The position numbers and the translations under genes were made by a program. Shown here piece after piece: positions 26,861 through 36,418 of a stretch of DNA of 64,000 bases. This DNA comes from Pseudomonas fulva NBRC 16637 = DSM 17717. Lineage in GTDB: Bacteria > Pseudomonadota > Gammaproteobacteria > Pseudomonadales > Pseudomonadaceae. The stretch lies in assembly GCF_000730565.1 (NCBI RefSeq), contig NZ_BBIQ01000008.1:124001-188000 (forward strand), given 5' to 3'. Under the pieces are notes generated by a model. It did not search any database. It worked only from the letters and a program-made list of their open reading frames with translations, and had not been told where the DNA came from. How positions within the stretch are numbered: the first letter of the stretch is position 1; each line of letters opens with the position of its first letter.

Positions 26861-28024
26861 ATGTCGATCCAGGTCGAAGACTATTTCGCACGCGACACCT
26901 TCCAGAAAATGAAGGCGTTTGCCGACAAACAGGAAACGCCGTTCGTACTCATCGATACCCAGATGATCAGCAAGGCTTATGACGACCTGCGCGCCGGGTT
27001 CGAATTCGCCAAGGTGTACTACGCCGTCAAGGCCAACCCAGCCGTCGAGATCATCGACCTGCTCAAGGACAAGGGCTCGAACTTCGACATCGCCTCCATC
27101 TACGAGCTGGACAAAGTGATGAACCAGGGTGTCAGCGCCGACCGCATCAGCTACGGCAACACCATCAAGAAATCCAAGGACATTCGCTACTTCTACGAGA
27201 AGGGCGTGCGCCTGTACGCCACCGACTCCGAGGCAGACCTGCGCAACATCGCCAAGGCCGCTCCAGGCTCGAAAGTGTACGTGCGTATCCTGACCGAAGG
27301 CTCCACCACCGCTGACTGGCCGCTGTCGCGCAAGTTCGGTTGCCAGACCGACATGGCCATGGACCTGTTGATCCTCGCCCGCGACCTGGGCCTGGTGCCC
27401 TATGGCATCTCCTTCCACGTGGGCTCGCAACAGCGCGACATCAGCGTGTGGGACGCCGCCATCGCCAAGGTGAAGGTGATCTTCGAACGGCTCAAGGAAG
27501 AAGACGGCATCGAACTGAAGCTGATCAACATGGGCGGCGGCTTCCCGGCCAACTACATTACCCGCACCAACAGCTTGGAAACCTATGCCGAAGAGATCAT
27601 TCGCTTCCTCAAGGAAGACTTCGGTGACGACTTGCCGGAAATCATCCTGGAGCCGGGCCGTTCGCTGATTGCCAACGCCGGCATCCTGGTTAGCGAAGTG
27701 GTGTTGGTAGCACGCAAGTCGCGCACGGCCGTCGAGCGCTGGATCTACACCGACGTCGGCAAGTTCTCGGGCCTGATCGAAACCATGGACGAGTCCATCA
27801 AGTTCCCGATCTGGACCGAGAAAAAGGGCGAAACCGAGGAAGTGGTCATCGCCGGGCCTACCTGTGACAGCGCCGACATCATGTACGAGCACTACAAGTA
27901 TGGTCTGCCGCTGAACCTGGCCATTGGCGATCGCCTGTACTGGCTGTCGACCGGTGCCTACACCACCAGCTACAGCGCGGTGGAGTTCAATGGGTTCCCG
28001 CCGCTCAAAGCCTTCTACCTGTAA
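26861..28024 (+). CDS. speC: Ornithine decarboxylase (fold-type III, alanine-racemase-like)
   Basis: A 387-residue PLP enzyme making putrescine from ornithine. The PLP lysine is K57 in YYAVKANP; HVGSQ, GGGFP and EPGR are the phosphate- and pyridine-binding motifs, and GPTCDSAD carries the catalytic cysteine that acts across the dimer interface. This is the eukaryote-like barrel fold, not the large fold-I bacterial enzyme, as is usual in Pseudomonas. The start MSIQVEDYFARD is used: GGAG lies nine bases upstream. Monocistronic, with its own terminator at 28031. Confidence 0.95.
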   Translation: MSIQVEDYFARDTFQKMKAFADKQETPFVLIDTQMISKAYDDLRAGFEFAKVYYAVKANPAVEIIDLLKDKGSNFDIASIYELDKVMNQGVSADRISYGNTIKKSKDIRYFYEKGVRLYATDSEADLRNIAKAAPGSKVYVRILTEGSTTADWPLSRKFGCQTDMAMDLLILARDLGLVPYGISFHVGSQQRDISVWDAAIAKVKVIFERLKEEDGIELKLINMGGGFPANYITRTNSLETYAEEIIRFLKEDFGDDLPEIILEPGRSLIANAGILVSEVVLVARKSRTAVERWIYTDVGKFSGLIETMDESIKFPIWTEKKGETEEVVIAGPTCDSADIMYEHYKYGLPLNLAIGDRLYWLSTGAYTTSYSAVEFNGFPPLKAFYL

Positions 28025-28030
28025 TCCATG

Positions 28031-28054
28031 ACGGGGCCCAAAGGCCCCGTTTTC
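28031..28054 (+). terminator. Intrinsic terminator of speC
   Basis: ACGGGGCC (28031-28038) pairs perfectly with GGCCCCGT (28043-28050) around CAAA, followed by TTTC. It starts seven bases after the speC stop codon. Confidence 0.85.
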
Positions 28055-28120
28055 ATGTCTGCGCAATAAAGCCGACCGCACGTTGGTCACCGGCGCTACA
28101 CCTTCCGCCACTCACCTTGT

Positions 28121-28141
28121 GAATGTGAACGAATCTCAATT
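28121..28141 (+). promoter_or_regulatory. Candidate Fur box
   Basis: GAATGTGAACGAATCTCAATT lies about 75 bases before the reductase start and resembles the pseudomonad Fur consensus (GATAATGATAATCATTATC-like arrays of NATWAT). Several positions deviate, and no second overlapping box is visible. The downstream gene's likely role in iron uptake is the main reason to take it seriously. Confidence 0.4.
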
Positions 28142-28214
28142 GCCGCGTGCTGGAGCTTCCATTAACATCCGCCAGCGCGACGCAGGGTGCGGCGGCGATA
28201 CAAGGTGATCGAAG

Positions 28215-30764
28215 GTGTTGAAGAAGACGCTGTTCCAGCTGCATTGGTTATTCGGCATCACGGCCGGGCTGGTTCTTGCAGTGATGGGTATCACCGGGGC
28301 GCTCTATTCGTTTCAGGACGAACTGCTGGGCGCGTTCAATGCCGATGTGCTGCGCGTGGAGGTACGCCCTGAGGGCGTGCTGCCGCCTGCTGAACTGGTG
28401 CGGCGGGTCGAGGCCCAGCAACACGACAAGGTCGCCATGCTGTGGGTCGACGTCCGTGAAGGCGAAGCTGCCAGGATCTTCTTCACACCAGCACCGGGCG
28501 AGCGGCGCGGCCCGTTGCGCTACGCAGATCCGTATACGGGCCAGTTGCTGGGCGAGGTGTCGGGGCAAGGCTTCTTCACCCTCATGCTCACGCTTCACCG
28601 CTTTCTGGCCATGGGCGACACGGGCAGGCAGATCACCGGTGCCTCGACGCTGCTGCTGGTGTTCTTCTGCCTGTCGGGCCTGTACCTGCGTTGGCCGCGC
28701 AATGCCACGAATTGGCGAACCTGGCTGACGCTGGATTGGGCCAAGAAAGGCCGCGCGTTCAACTGGGACCTGCACGCCGTGGCAGGCACTTGGTGCCTGC
28801 TCTTCTACCTGCTATTTGCCCTGACGGGCCTGTTCTGGTCCTACGAATGGTACCGCGAAGGCCTGAACCGGCTACTGGCCGATCCGCCGGTCGCTGGGCA
28901 GCCACAGGCGCAAAAAGCCCGGCGCCACGGGGCTGCGCCCATCGACCCAAACGCACCGGCGCTGAACGTCGACTACGACGCCCTCTGGGCCAGCCTGCGC
29001 AACGCCGCGGGTCCAGGCCTTGCCAGCTACAACCTGCGCCTGCCCCCAGTTGGCGGTCAACCTGCCAACGTGTTCTACCTGCTCGATGACGCCGACCACC
29101 CCAGGGCATTCGACACCTTGGTCCTGGACCCTGCCAATGGCAAGGTTAGCCGTCACGAACGCTACAGTGACAAGTCACTCAAGGCCCAATTGCTCCAGAG
29201 CGTGTACGCGCTGCATGTCGGCGAATACTTTGGCCTGGTTGGACGCATCGTTCTGACCTTGGCCAGCCTGGCCATGCCAATCTTCTTCGTCACGGGCTGG
29301 CTGCTCTACCTGGATCGACGACGCAAGAAACGTCAGGTTCGGGCTGCCCGCCGCCACGTGACCTGCGATGAGGTCAACAGCGAGAGCTGGCTGATCGGCT
29401 ACGCCAGCCAGAGTGGTACGGCCGAGCAACTGGCCTGGCACAGCGCCGGGCAACTGCAAGCGGCGGGTTTGCCGGTGCAGGTCAGGGCATTGGGTACGTT
29501 GTGTGAAGACGATCTGCGTCAGGCGCGCCGTGCGCTGTTCGTCGTCAGCACCTTCGGGGATGCAGACGCCCCTGACAGCGCGCGAGGCTTTGAGCGCAAC
29601 GTGCTGGGTCAGCCTTTGTCCTTGCAGACGCTCAGCTATGCCCTGCTGGCGCTGGGTGATCGTCAATACCCACAGTTCTGCGGATTCGCCCGCAGGCTTC
29701 AGGCGTGGTTGACCGACCGGGGTGCTCGCTGTGCGTTCAGCCCCATAGAGGTGGACAACGTCGATCAGGCAGCCCTTCAGCAGTGGCATCAGGCGCTGGC
29801 GCTTCTGACCGGCACCGCGCCGGTATCCGCTTGGCAAGCTCCCCGTTTTGGCAACTGGTCGCTGATACGCCGTGAACTGCTCAACCCTGGCAGCCAGGGC
29901 CATCCGGTCTACCTGCTTGGTCTGCAAGCGCAAGCGCCTGCCGTGTGGGAAGCTGGCGACCTGGTGGAGATTCTGCCGCTCAACGGTCGGCCGAGGGTCG
30001 ATGCCTTCATCAAAAGCCTGGGGCTGGAGGCGGACACGCAGGTGCAGGTCGAAGGGGTGGTAGAAACGCTTGCCCAAGCACTTGCCGGCCGTCAGTTACC
30101 TGCCGTCGGTGAGCATCTGGTCGGGCTGCATGCCCAGGCGGTGATGGACGCACTGGTGCCCCTCGGCAGCCGCGACTATTCCATCGCCTCAATTGCCAGT
30201 GATGGCGTGCTGGAGCTGATCGTGCGCCAGGAGCGCCATCCAAGCGGCGAGGTGGGCGTAGGCTCTGGTTGGCTGACCAAGTACCTGCCGCTCGACGGCA
30301 CGCTGAGCCTGAGGCTAAGGCGCAACAGCGGCTTCCATGCGCCCCAGGGTAACGTGCCGATGATTCTGATCGGCAACGGCACGGGCCTGGCCGGCCTGCG
30401 CAGTCTGCTACGGGCTCGCGTCGCCGCGGGCGAGCGGCGTAACTGGTTGCTGTACGGCGAACGCAACCGTGCTCATGATTTTCTGTGTGGCCAGGAGCTG
30501 CAAGGGTTGCTCGCCGCTGGCGATCTGGCACGGCTGGACCTGGCGTTCTCTCGCGACCAGGCTGAAAAAATCTACGTGCAGGATGTGTTGTTGCAGCAGG
30601 CGGTATTGTTCAAACGCTGGATGGATGAAGGTGCCTGCGTATACGTCTGCGGCAGCCTGCAGGGCATGGCCGCGGGTGTCGATGCGGCACTCGCAGGCCT
30701 GCTTGGGGACGCTGCGGTGCAACGGCTGATCGAAGAGGGGCGCTACCGGCGGGATGTGTACTGA
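28215..30764 (+). CDS. PepSY-domain membrane reductase with flavodoxin and FNR modules (PiuB-like)
   Basis: An 849-residue inner-membrane flavoprotein. Residues 1-375 are a PepSY-TM region with four or five helices ([21 protein letters not shown] at the start, [17 protein letters not shown] near the end). A flavodoxin-like domain starts at [17 protein letters not shown], and a sulfite-reductase-type ferredoxin-NADP reductase domain closes the protein ([27 protein letters not shown]). It should pass electrons from NADPH through FMN/FAD to a periplasmic ferric chelate. The architecture matches PA4513/PiuB of Pseudomonas aeruginosa, but no receptor (piuA) or dioxygenase (piuC) gene is adjacent. 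Start is GTG 28215, or TTG 28218. Confidence 0.82.
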   Translation: MLKKTLFQLHWLFGITAGLVLAVMGITGALYSFQDELLGAFNADVLRVEVRPEGVLPPAELVRRVEAQQHDKVAMLWVDVREGEAARIFFTPAPGERRGPLRYADPYTGQLLGEVSGQGFFTLMLTLHRFLAMGDTGRQITGASTLLLVFFCLSGLYLRWPRNATNWRTWLTLDWAKKGRAFNWDLHAVAGTWCLLFYLLFALTGLFWSYEWYREGLNRLLADPPVAGQPQAQKARRHGAAPIDPNAPALNVDYDALWASLRNAAGPGLASYNLRLPPVGGQPANVFYLLDDADHPRAFDTLVLDPANGKVSRHERYSDKSLKAQLLQSVYALHVGEYFGLVGRIVLTLASLAMPIFFVTGWLLYLDRRRKKRQVRAARRHVTCDEVNSESWLIGYASQSGTAEQLAWHSAGQLQAAGLPVQVRALGTLCEDDLRQARRALFVVSTFGDADAPDSARGFERNVLGQPLSLQTLSYALLALGDRQYPQFCGFARRLQAWLTDRGARCAFSPIEVDNVDQAALQQWHQALALLTGTAPVSAWQAPRFGNWSLIRRELLNPGSQGHPVYLLGLQAQAPAVWEAGDLVEILPLNGRPRVDAFIKSLGLEADTQVQVEGVVETLAQALAGRQLPAVGEHLVGLHAQAVMDALVPLGSRDYSIASIASDGVLELIVRQERHPSGEVGVGSGWLTKYLPLDGTLSLRLRRNSGFHAPQGNVPMILIGNGTGLAGLRSLLRARVAAGERRNWLLYGERNRAHDFLCGQELQGLLAAGDLARLDLAFSRDQAEKIYVQDVLLQQAVLFKRWMDEGACVYVCGSLQGMAAGVDAALAGLLGDAAVQRLIEEGRYRRDVY

Positions 30765-30814
30765 CCGGCAGCCAGGCGGCTTTCTGGCATTGATCTTCCG
30801 GAACCTCGCCGCAA

Positions 30815-31606
30815 TCAGTGCAGCTCGAAGGTATCGGCGTCCAAGTTGGCCGGGAACTTGGCTCTATAGGCAGCGAGATCCGAGGCACTCAATACCACAG
30901 TGAACACGCCATCTGCCTCTCCAGCGCTGAGCAAGCTCTCGCCCTGAAAATCCAGTACCTGGCTATCACCGCTGTACGCGAAACTCTTGCCGTCAGTGCC
31001 CACCCGGTTCACAGCCGCGACATAGCACAGGTTTTCGATCCCTCGCGCCGGAAGCAGACGGTTCCAGTGCAGGCGACGTGCTGCCGGCCAGTTGGCCGTG
31101 TACAACAGCAGGTCGGTGTCCGTGGCATCCCGGCTCCAGACTGGGAAGCGCAGGTCGTAGCAGATGAGCGGGCGAATACGCCATCCCTTGAGCTCGAACT
31201 GCACCTGACGCTCGCCCGGCGTGTAGTGCTCGTGCTCACCAGCCATGCGGAACAGATGACGCTTGTCGTAGTGCAGGATCTCGCCATCTGGCCTTGCCCA
31301 GAGCAGGCGGTTACGGTGACTGCCATCGGCCGCCTGAATGATCACGCTGCCCGTGACCACGGCATTGCACTTTTTCGCCTGAGCCTTGAGCCATTTGTAC
31401 GTCGGGCCATTCTCCGGCTCGGCGAGGCTCTTGGACTGCATGGAAAACCCGGTGGTAAACATTTCCGGCAAGATCACCAGGTCCACCTCGCCCACCTGCT
31501 CGAGCAGCACATCGAAATGGGCGAAGTTGGCTTCCCGGTCATGCCAGGCAAGTGTGGTCTGCACCAGGGCCAGCCTGAGGTCAGGCAGCGTACTCAGATC
31601 GCGCAT
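30815..31606 (-). CDS. Nitrilase-family omega-amidase, YafV-like
   Basis: A 263-residue cytoplasmic carbon-nitrogen hydrolase. The catalytic triad is visible as E48 (ILPEMFTTGF), K115 (HYDKRHLF) and C149 (PLICYDLRFP). The YafV/Nit2 branch hydrolyses alpha-ketoglutaramate and alpha-ketosuccinamate, products of glutamine transaminases. The adjacent upstream gene is such a transaminase; their reading frames overlap by 13 bases (31594-31606), so they are coupled and together drive methionine formation from its keto acid. The start is set by GCGGAGA upstream of ATG 31606; the frame extends 45 residues further, inside the aminotransferase gene. Confidence 0.88.
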   Translation of the reverse strand: MRDLSTLPDLRLALVQTTLAWHDREANFAHFDVLLEQVGEVDLVILPEMFTTGFSMQSKSLAEPENGPTYKWLKAQAKKCNAVVTGSVIIQAADGSHRNRLLWARPDGEILHYDKRHLFRMAGEHEHYTPGERQVQFELKGWRIRPLICYDLRFPVWSRDATDTDLLLYTANWPAARRLHWNRLLPARGIENLCYVAAVNRVGTDGKSFAYSGDSQVLDFQGESLLSAGEADGVFTVVLSASDLAAYRAKFPANLDADTFELH

Positions 31607-32742
31607 AGTTTCTCCGCCGCCTGACGCAGCGTCTCCTCTCGTTTGGCAAAGCACAGGCGCAGCAGTCGCTGACCGGGAACAGGTTGCTGGTAGAACACCG
31701 AGATCGGGATGGTGGCCACGCCATGCTCGCGGGTCAACCACGTCGCCATCTGCACGTCATCGAGGTCCGGTCGGATGTTCGAATAGTCAACCAACTGAAA
31801 GTAAGTGCCGGCTGTGGGGGTGAAGCTGAATCGCGAATCATGCAACAAGCCGCAACACAGGTCGCGCTTGGCTTGATAGAAAGCCGGTAACGCATCGACA
31901 TGTTCCGGATGCTCGACCATGAAGTCAGCCAGGGCGTACTGCAACGGGGTCACGCCACAAAAGTTGACGTATTGATGCACCTTGCGCAGCTCGCCGGTGA
32001 GGGCCGGCGGTGCGATGACATAGCCCGTCTTCCAACCGGTGACGTGGTACGTCTTGCCAAAGGAGCTGACCACGAACGCACGTCTGTAGAGCTGCTCGTG
32101 AGCCAGTACGCACGCATGCTTCACGTCGTCGTAGACCAGGTGTTCGTAGACTTCATCGCTGAGTACGTAGATGTCTCGATCGGCGATCAGCTGGGCCAGC
32201 TGATCCAGATCCTTGCTGGAAAGCAAGGCACCGCTGGGGTTATGGGGCGAGTTGAGCACGACCAGACGTGTGCGTGGCGTAAGGGCGTCCGCGAGCTGCT
32301 GCCAATCGATGGAAAAATCGCCAGGGTCCAGTTGCAGATGCACGCACCGGCCACCGGCCAGCGCCACCGAGGGCGCGTAGCTGTCGTAGCAGGGGTCGAA
32401 GATGATGACCTCGTCCCCTGGCTGCACGACAGCCTGGATAGCGCAGAAGATCGCCTCCGTCGCGCCGGGCGTAATCGTCACTTCATGGTCGGGGTCCACC
32501 GTGACACCGTAGAGCCGCTTGACCTTGATGGTCACCTGCTGGCGTAAGGCTGCAAGGCCCGACATGGGCGCGTATTGATTGTGGCCTGCCATGACATGCC
32601 GGCCCACCGACTCGAGCAGGGCTTGGGGCCCGTTGAAATCCGGGAAGCCCTGCGAAAGGTTCAGCGCACCGGTCTGGGCGGCGAGCTCTGACATGGTGGT
32701 GAAGATGGTCGTGCCGACGTTCGGCAATTTGCTGGGGATCAT
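31594..32742 (-). CDS. Methionine (glutamine-keto acid) aminotransferase, YbdL-like
   Basis: A 382-residue fold-type I PLP aminotransferase. The Schiff-base lysine is K230 in SSFGKTYHVTGWK; NSPHNPSGALL and DEVYEHLVYD are the substrate and PLP-ring contacts, and LSQGFPDF near the N-terminus is typical of the kynurenine/methionine aminotransferase group (YbdL, MtnE). It transfers amino groups from glutamine to alpha-keto-gamma-methylthiobutyrate, closing methionine salvage. Start at MIPSKLPNVGT with AGGAGC upstream; an upstream ATG at 32823 is not supported by a ribosome site. Confidence 0.88.
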   Translation of the reverse strand: MIPSKLPNVGTTIFTTMSELAAQTGALNLSQGFPDFNGPQALLESVGRHVMAGHNQYAPMSGLAALRQQVTIKVKRLYGVTVDPDHEVTITPGATEAIFCAIQAVVQPGDEVIIFDPCYDSYAPSVALAGGRCVHLQLDPGDFSIDWQQLADALTPRTRLVVLNSPHNPSGALLSSKDLDQLAQLIADRDIYVLSDEVYEHLVYDDVKHACVLAHEQLYRRAFVVSSFGKTYHVTGWKTGYVIAPPALTGELRKVHQYVNFCGVTPLQYALADFMVEHPEHVDALPAFYQAKRDLCCGLLHDSRFSFTPTAGTYFQLVDYSNIRPDLDDVQMATWLTREHGVATIPISVFYQQPVPGQRLLRLCFAKREETLRQAAEKLCAI

Positions 32743-32874
32743 GGCGCCCTTGCTCCTGGTGCAGCCGGCACGGAAAGAAAGCACGAGCATAGCGGATCGT
32801 TTCGTCGGGAAGAAGCCAGTCAAGGCGTGAGTCGCACGTCACAGGCTTTCTCGACGATTACTGTCGGGGCTAGG

Positions 32875-33429
32875 TCAACCTTCTGCTGGAGCGACGAACT
32901 CCAGTATGAAGGTCGCTGCGGGCGCCACGTCTTTGGTATGGTAGCGCAACCTGTCGCTTGGCTGGCTCTCCCAAACGGGTACCTTCTTCGTAGCATTGGG
33001 CGTGAGGCCGAACCAAGTCCAGCCTACGGGGACTTCTTTGTAGCCCACGAGCACACGATCGTGGGCTGAGACGTAGCGGGCATCGAGGGTTTGCAATTGA
33101 ACCTGGTTAACATTGGGCTCGCCGTCAACGTTTCCAGCCAGGTGACTGATTTGCAGAGCAGGACCGGGTGTGCCCAGCTCTTCGCCCGACGCATGAAGCA
33201 CGCGCCCACCACGTCCAGTGACCTGCTTGCCTGCTGACGTTCGAAACTCAAAAGCCACACCCCCCTCGAGCGATGGGTGGGCGAGCATTCCGATGTCGAA
33301 GCACTCGGGCGTATCCAGCGATCCTGCTACCTGCAGTTCATTCAAATGATTGACGATGATTGCATAACGCTCGCCGTCCTCAAGCAGATAGAGCTTGCCT
33401 TTGGTTTTTTTTAAGTAAATATCGTTCAT
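32875..33429 (-). CDS. Unrecognised protein of 184 residues
   Basis: I do not recognise this protein. There is no signal peptide, no membrane segment and no cysteine cluster. The lysine-rich N-terminus (MNDIYLKKTKGKLYLLEDG) is followed by short alternating hydrophobic stretches that suggest a beta-rich fold, and a C-terminal ATFILEFVAPAEG. GGAGGGAACGTC gives a strong ribosome site. Its base composition looks more AT-rich than its neighbours and it lies between two conserved blocks (aminotransferase and der), which points to an acquired accessory gene. A palindrome-like site (33459-33474) lies upstream. Confidence 0.6.
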   Translation of the reverse strand: MNDIYLKKTKGKLYLLEDGERYAIIVNHLNELQVAGSLDTPECFDIGMLAHPSLEGGVAFEFRTSAGKQVTGRGGRVLHASGEELGTPGPALQISHLAGNVDGEPNVNQVQLQTLDARYVSAHDRVLVGYKEVPVGWTWFGLTPNATKKVPVWESQPSDRLRYHTKDVAPAATFILEFVAPAEG

Positions 33430-33458
33430 GACGTTCCCTCCATTGATCTAACACATCA

Positions 33459-33474
33459 TTCACACGTACGTGAA
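33459..33474. promoter_or_regulatory. Short inverted repeat upstream of the 32875 gene
   Basis: TTCAC (33459-33463) and GTGAA (33470-33474) flank the six-base core ACGTAC, about 30 bases before the start codon of the minus-strand gene. This is a plausible operator or just a chance dyad; no matching factor is known. The remaining bases up to the der stop show nothing else. Confidence 0.3.
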
Positions 33475-33696
33475 TAGCCAACGCCCCCCGCGCGGGGAGC
33501 ACGGACTGAGAGTCTTGTGCACCACACGCACACAAACTACCGGTGCAATGTGGAGAGCGGCATAGATCAATGTTTCCTCCCGAGCTTGGCTGCATGGCCG
33601 CACTCGCGAGGAAACAGGAACACAGGTGCGGCGCTAGAAATACGCAGCACGGCGGGCGAGGACCTGTACAGACACTGTAACGGGTTCGGCAGGCGC

Positions 33697-35160
33697 CTAT
33701 CGCTTATCGCGGCGTTTCTTCTCGGCTTTCTTGTGGTGCGACATCAAGCGACGTTTCTTGTTGACCTGGCGGTCTGTGAGGGTGTTCTTCTTGCCCTCGT
33801 AGGGGTTTTCACCGCCTTTGTACTCGATGCGAATCGGCGTGCCGACCAGCTTGAGCACGCGACGGTAAGTGTTTTCCAGGTAACGCGAGTACGACTTGGG
33901 AATGCTGTCGGTTTGGTTGCCGTGGATCACGATCAGCGGCGGGTTGGCCCCGCCCAGGTGCGCATAACGCAGCTTGATGCGACGGCCATTGACCAGCGGC
34001 GGCTGGTGCTCGCTGACGGCGTCTTCGAGGATCTGCGTCAGGCGGCTGGTTGGCCAGCGGGTCACAGCTGAGGTGAACGCGGCCTGCACCGATTTGTACA
34101 GGTTGCCCACGCCCGTGCCGTGCAGGGCGGAAATGAAGTGGATATCGGCGAAATCGACGAAGAACAGCCGGCGCTCCAGCTCGGTCTTCACATAGGCACG
34201 CTCACCCGGCTCCATGCCATCCCACTTGTTCAGGGCGATGACGATGGCGCGGCCAGCTTCCAGAGCAAAGCCCAGCAAGTTCAGGTCGTGATCGACCACC
34301 CCTTCGCGAGCATCCATGACGAAGATCACCACGTTGGCGTCCTTGATCGCCTGCAGCGTCTTCACCACCGAGAACTTTTCGACTTCCTCGTGGATCTTGC
34401 CGCGCTTGCGCACACCGGCGGTGTCGATGAAGGTGTACTTGTCACCATCACGCTCGAAGGGAATGTAGATACTGTCGCGCGTCGTACCCGGCTCGTCGTA
34501 GACCACCACACGCTCTTCACCGAGCATGCGGTTGACCAGGGTCGACTTGCCGACGTTGGGGCGACCAATGATGGCAATCTTGATGCCATCCTTTTCGCTT
34601 GGGCCAGGGATGCGAACGGCCTCTTCGCCTTCGGCGACATCCTGGTCCAGGGCTTCTTCTTCGGCATCGCGCGGCAAGTGACCGAGTACGGCCTCCATCA
34701 ACGCGTTGATGCCTCGACCCTGGGAGCCTGCCACCGGAATGGCATTGCCCATGCCCATTGGCGAGAACTCAGCGCGAGCGACGTCAGCGTCGATGTTGTC
34801 GATCTTGTTGGCGACCAGAATCGCCGCCTTGTTGCGCTTGCGCAGGTGCTCGGCAATCATCTGGTCTGCCGCTGTCATGCCCGCTCGGGCATCGACCAGG
34901 AACAGCACATAGTCGGCTTCTTCGATGGCCATGAGCGACTGCTCGGCCATTTTTTCGTCCATGCCCACTTCATCACCGGTGATGCCACCGGTGTCGATGA
35001 GGATGAAGGAGCGACCCTGCCAGCTGGCATCACCATACTGGCGATCACGGGTCAGGCCCGACAGGTCACCCACGATGGCATCGCGGGTCTTGGTCAGGCG
35101 GTTGAACATGGTGGATTTGCCGACGTTCGGACGGCCCACCAGGGCGATTACGGGAACCAT
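33697..35160 (-). CDS. der: Ribosome-assembly GTPase Der (EngA)
   Basis: A 487-residue protein with two tandem GTPase domains, the defining feature of Der. The first P-loop is GRPNVGKST at residues 9-17 (DTGGITGD is its switch II) and the second is GRPNVGKST near residue 200, with [11 protein letters not shown] after it. A KH-like domain follows, and the protein ends in a lysine/arginine-rich tail ([20 protein letters not shown]). It acts on 50S subunit maturation and is essential in most bacteria. The ATG at 35160 is preferred over 35172 as it has GGAGAGCCGA upstream and matches the family. Confidence 0.97.
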   Translation of the reverse strand: MVPVIALVGRPNVGKSTMFNRLTKTRDAIVGDLSGLTRDRQYGDASWQGRSFILIDTGGITGDEVGMDEKMAEQSLMAIEEADYVLFLVDARAGMTAADQMIAEHLRKRNKAAILVANKIDNIDADVARAEFSPMGMGNAIPVAGSQGRGINALMEAVLGHLPRDAEEEALDQDVAEGEEAVRIPGPSEKDGIKIAIIGRPNVGKSTLVNRMLGEERVVVYDEPGTTRDSIYIPFERDGDKYTFIDTAGVRKRGKIHEEVEKFSVVKTLQAIKDANVVIFVMDAREGVVDHDLNLLGFALEAGRAIVIALNKWDGMEPGERAYVKTELERRLFFVDFADIHFISALHGTGVGNLYKSVQAAFTSAVTRWPTSRLTQILEDAVSEHQPPLVNGRRIKLRYAHLGGANPPLIVIHGNQTDSIPKSYSRYLENTYRRVLKLVGTPIRIEYKGGENPYEGKKNTLTDRQVNKKRRLMSHHKKAEKKRRDKR

Positions 35161-35195
35161 TCGGCTCTCCACTCTTGAATTCTTGAAAATACAAA

Positions 35196-35266
35196 GGCCG
35201 CTGCAAGGCAGCGGCCGGAGTTCGGGCGGCGTATCCTACGCCGCAGCCTGAAGCCGCACGGCTTCA
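35196..35266 (-). terminator. Three successive hairpins between bamB and der
   Basis: Reading the minus-strand transcript past bamB: TGAAGCC/GGCTTCA (35249-35266), GCGGCGTA/TACGCCGC (35226-35244) and GGCCGCTGC/GCAGCGGCC (35196-35216). The last is a perfect nine-base stem followed on the minus strand by TTTGTATTTT, so it is the likely intrinsic terminator of the bamB transcript; the other two are unexplained. Confidence 0.6.
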
Positions 35267-35275
35267 AGCATAGCT

Positions 35276-36418
35276 TCAGCGGATGGTCAGTGCCTCGAGC
35301 TTGCCGCTGTTGCCGAAGACATAGATGGTGTCACCCACCACCAATGGCCGTGCACGCAGGCCACTGCTGTCGACACGCTCACGGCCAACGAAGCGACCGT
35401 CGACTTGGCTGAGCAGGTGCAGGTAGCCTTCGAAGTCGCCTACTGCCACGTAGCTGCTGTACACCTCGGGGGCGGTCAGCTGGCGGCGGGCCATGGCATC
35501 GTTGGACCACAGGGCGCTGGAGGAACGCTCATCGACGCTTTCCACGGTACCCGAGGCTTCGCTCACGTAAACGTTGCCAAAGCCCTGGGCGACCCCGACG
35601 TAGCTGGAAGCATCACGCTGCCAGAGCACGCGGCCACTTTCCAGATCCAGGCCCGCAACGCGCCCCTGGTAGGTGCTGACGTACAGGGTACCACCCGAGA
35701 GCAGCAAGCCGCCGTCGATGTCGACGACACGCTCAAGCTCGGAACGGCCCTGGGGGATCGCCACACGGCTTTCCCATACAGGTACGCCATTGCTGATGTC
35801 GACTGCCACGACCTTACCGGTGGACAGGCCAGCAACCGCCAGGCGGTTAGTCACGATCGGCGCGCCGGTGCCGCGCAGGGTCAGTACCGCCGGGGTGCTT
35901 TCATAAATCCAGCGACGATCACCGGTAGCAGCATCCAGGCCGATCAGGCGATCATCCTGGGTCTGCACCACTACCACATCACCGTTGTTGGCCGGGGGCG
36001 CCAGCACTTCGCTGGTCACCCGGGCGCGCCAGCGCTCCTCGCCGGTGCTCGAATCCAGGGCAATCACTTCACCCTTGAGGGTGCCGAGCATCACCAGACC
36101 GTAGCCTACGCCGACCGCGCCAGAAACCGGCAGGTCAAGGTCCTTGTTCCACACCACGTTGCCCGTGATGCGGTCCAGGGCATAGACATCGCCGGTGACG
36201 TCGGAGGCATAGATCCGGTCGTTCTCGATGGCCGGCACGAGGGTGTTGTAGGTTTCACCCTGACCGTCACCGATGGAGCGGCTCCACTGCTTCTTGAGCA
36301 CCACTTCCTGGGTGAACTTGGTCAGTTCGGCAGGAGGCAATTCCTTCTTGCTGTTGCTGCTGCACCCTGCGGCCAATACCGCCAAGGTCAGCACTGCTGC
36401 TTGTTTCCAACCGATCAC
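35276..36418 (-). CDS. bamB: Outer-membrane assembly lipoprotein BamB
   Basis: A 380-residue periplasmic lipoprotein of the BAM complex. Residues 1-19 are a lipoprotein signal with lipobox LAAGC (C19); the mature part is a PQQ-type eight-blade beta-propeller with repeated blade motifs ending in W-x-x-x or GxVxALD (VYALDRITGNVVW, VIALDSSTGEERW, VAGLDLESGRVLW). It scaffolds BamA. The start is GTG, placed directly after the TAA of the upstream gene, with GAGGGGA inside that gene as ribosome site: translational coupling. Confidence 0.95.
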   Translation of the reverse strand: MIGWKQAAVLTLAVLAAGCSSNSKKELPPAELTKFTQEVVLKKQWSRSIGDGQGETYNTLVPAIENDRIYASDVTGDVYALDRITGNVVWNKDLDLPVSGAVGVGYGLVMLGTLKGEVIALDSSTGEERWRARVTSEVLAPPANNGDVVVVQTQDDRLIGLDAATGDRRWIYESTPAVLTLRGTGAPIVTNRLAVAGLSTGKVVAVDISNGVPVWESRVAIPQGRSELERVVDIDGGLLLSGGTLYVSTYQGRVAGLDLESGRVLWQRDASSYVGVAQGFGNVYVSEASGTVESVDERSSSALWSNDAMARRQLTAPEVYSSYVAVGDFEGYLHLLSQVDGRFVGRERVDSSGLRARPLVVGDTIYVFGNSGKLEALTIR

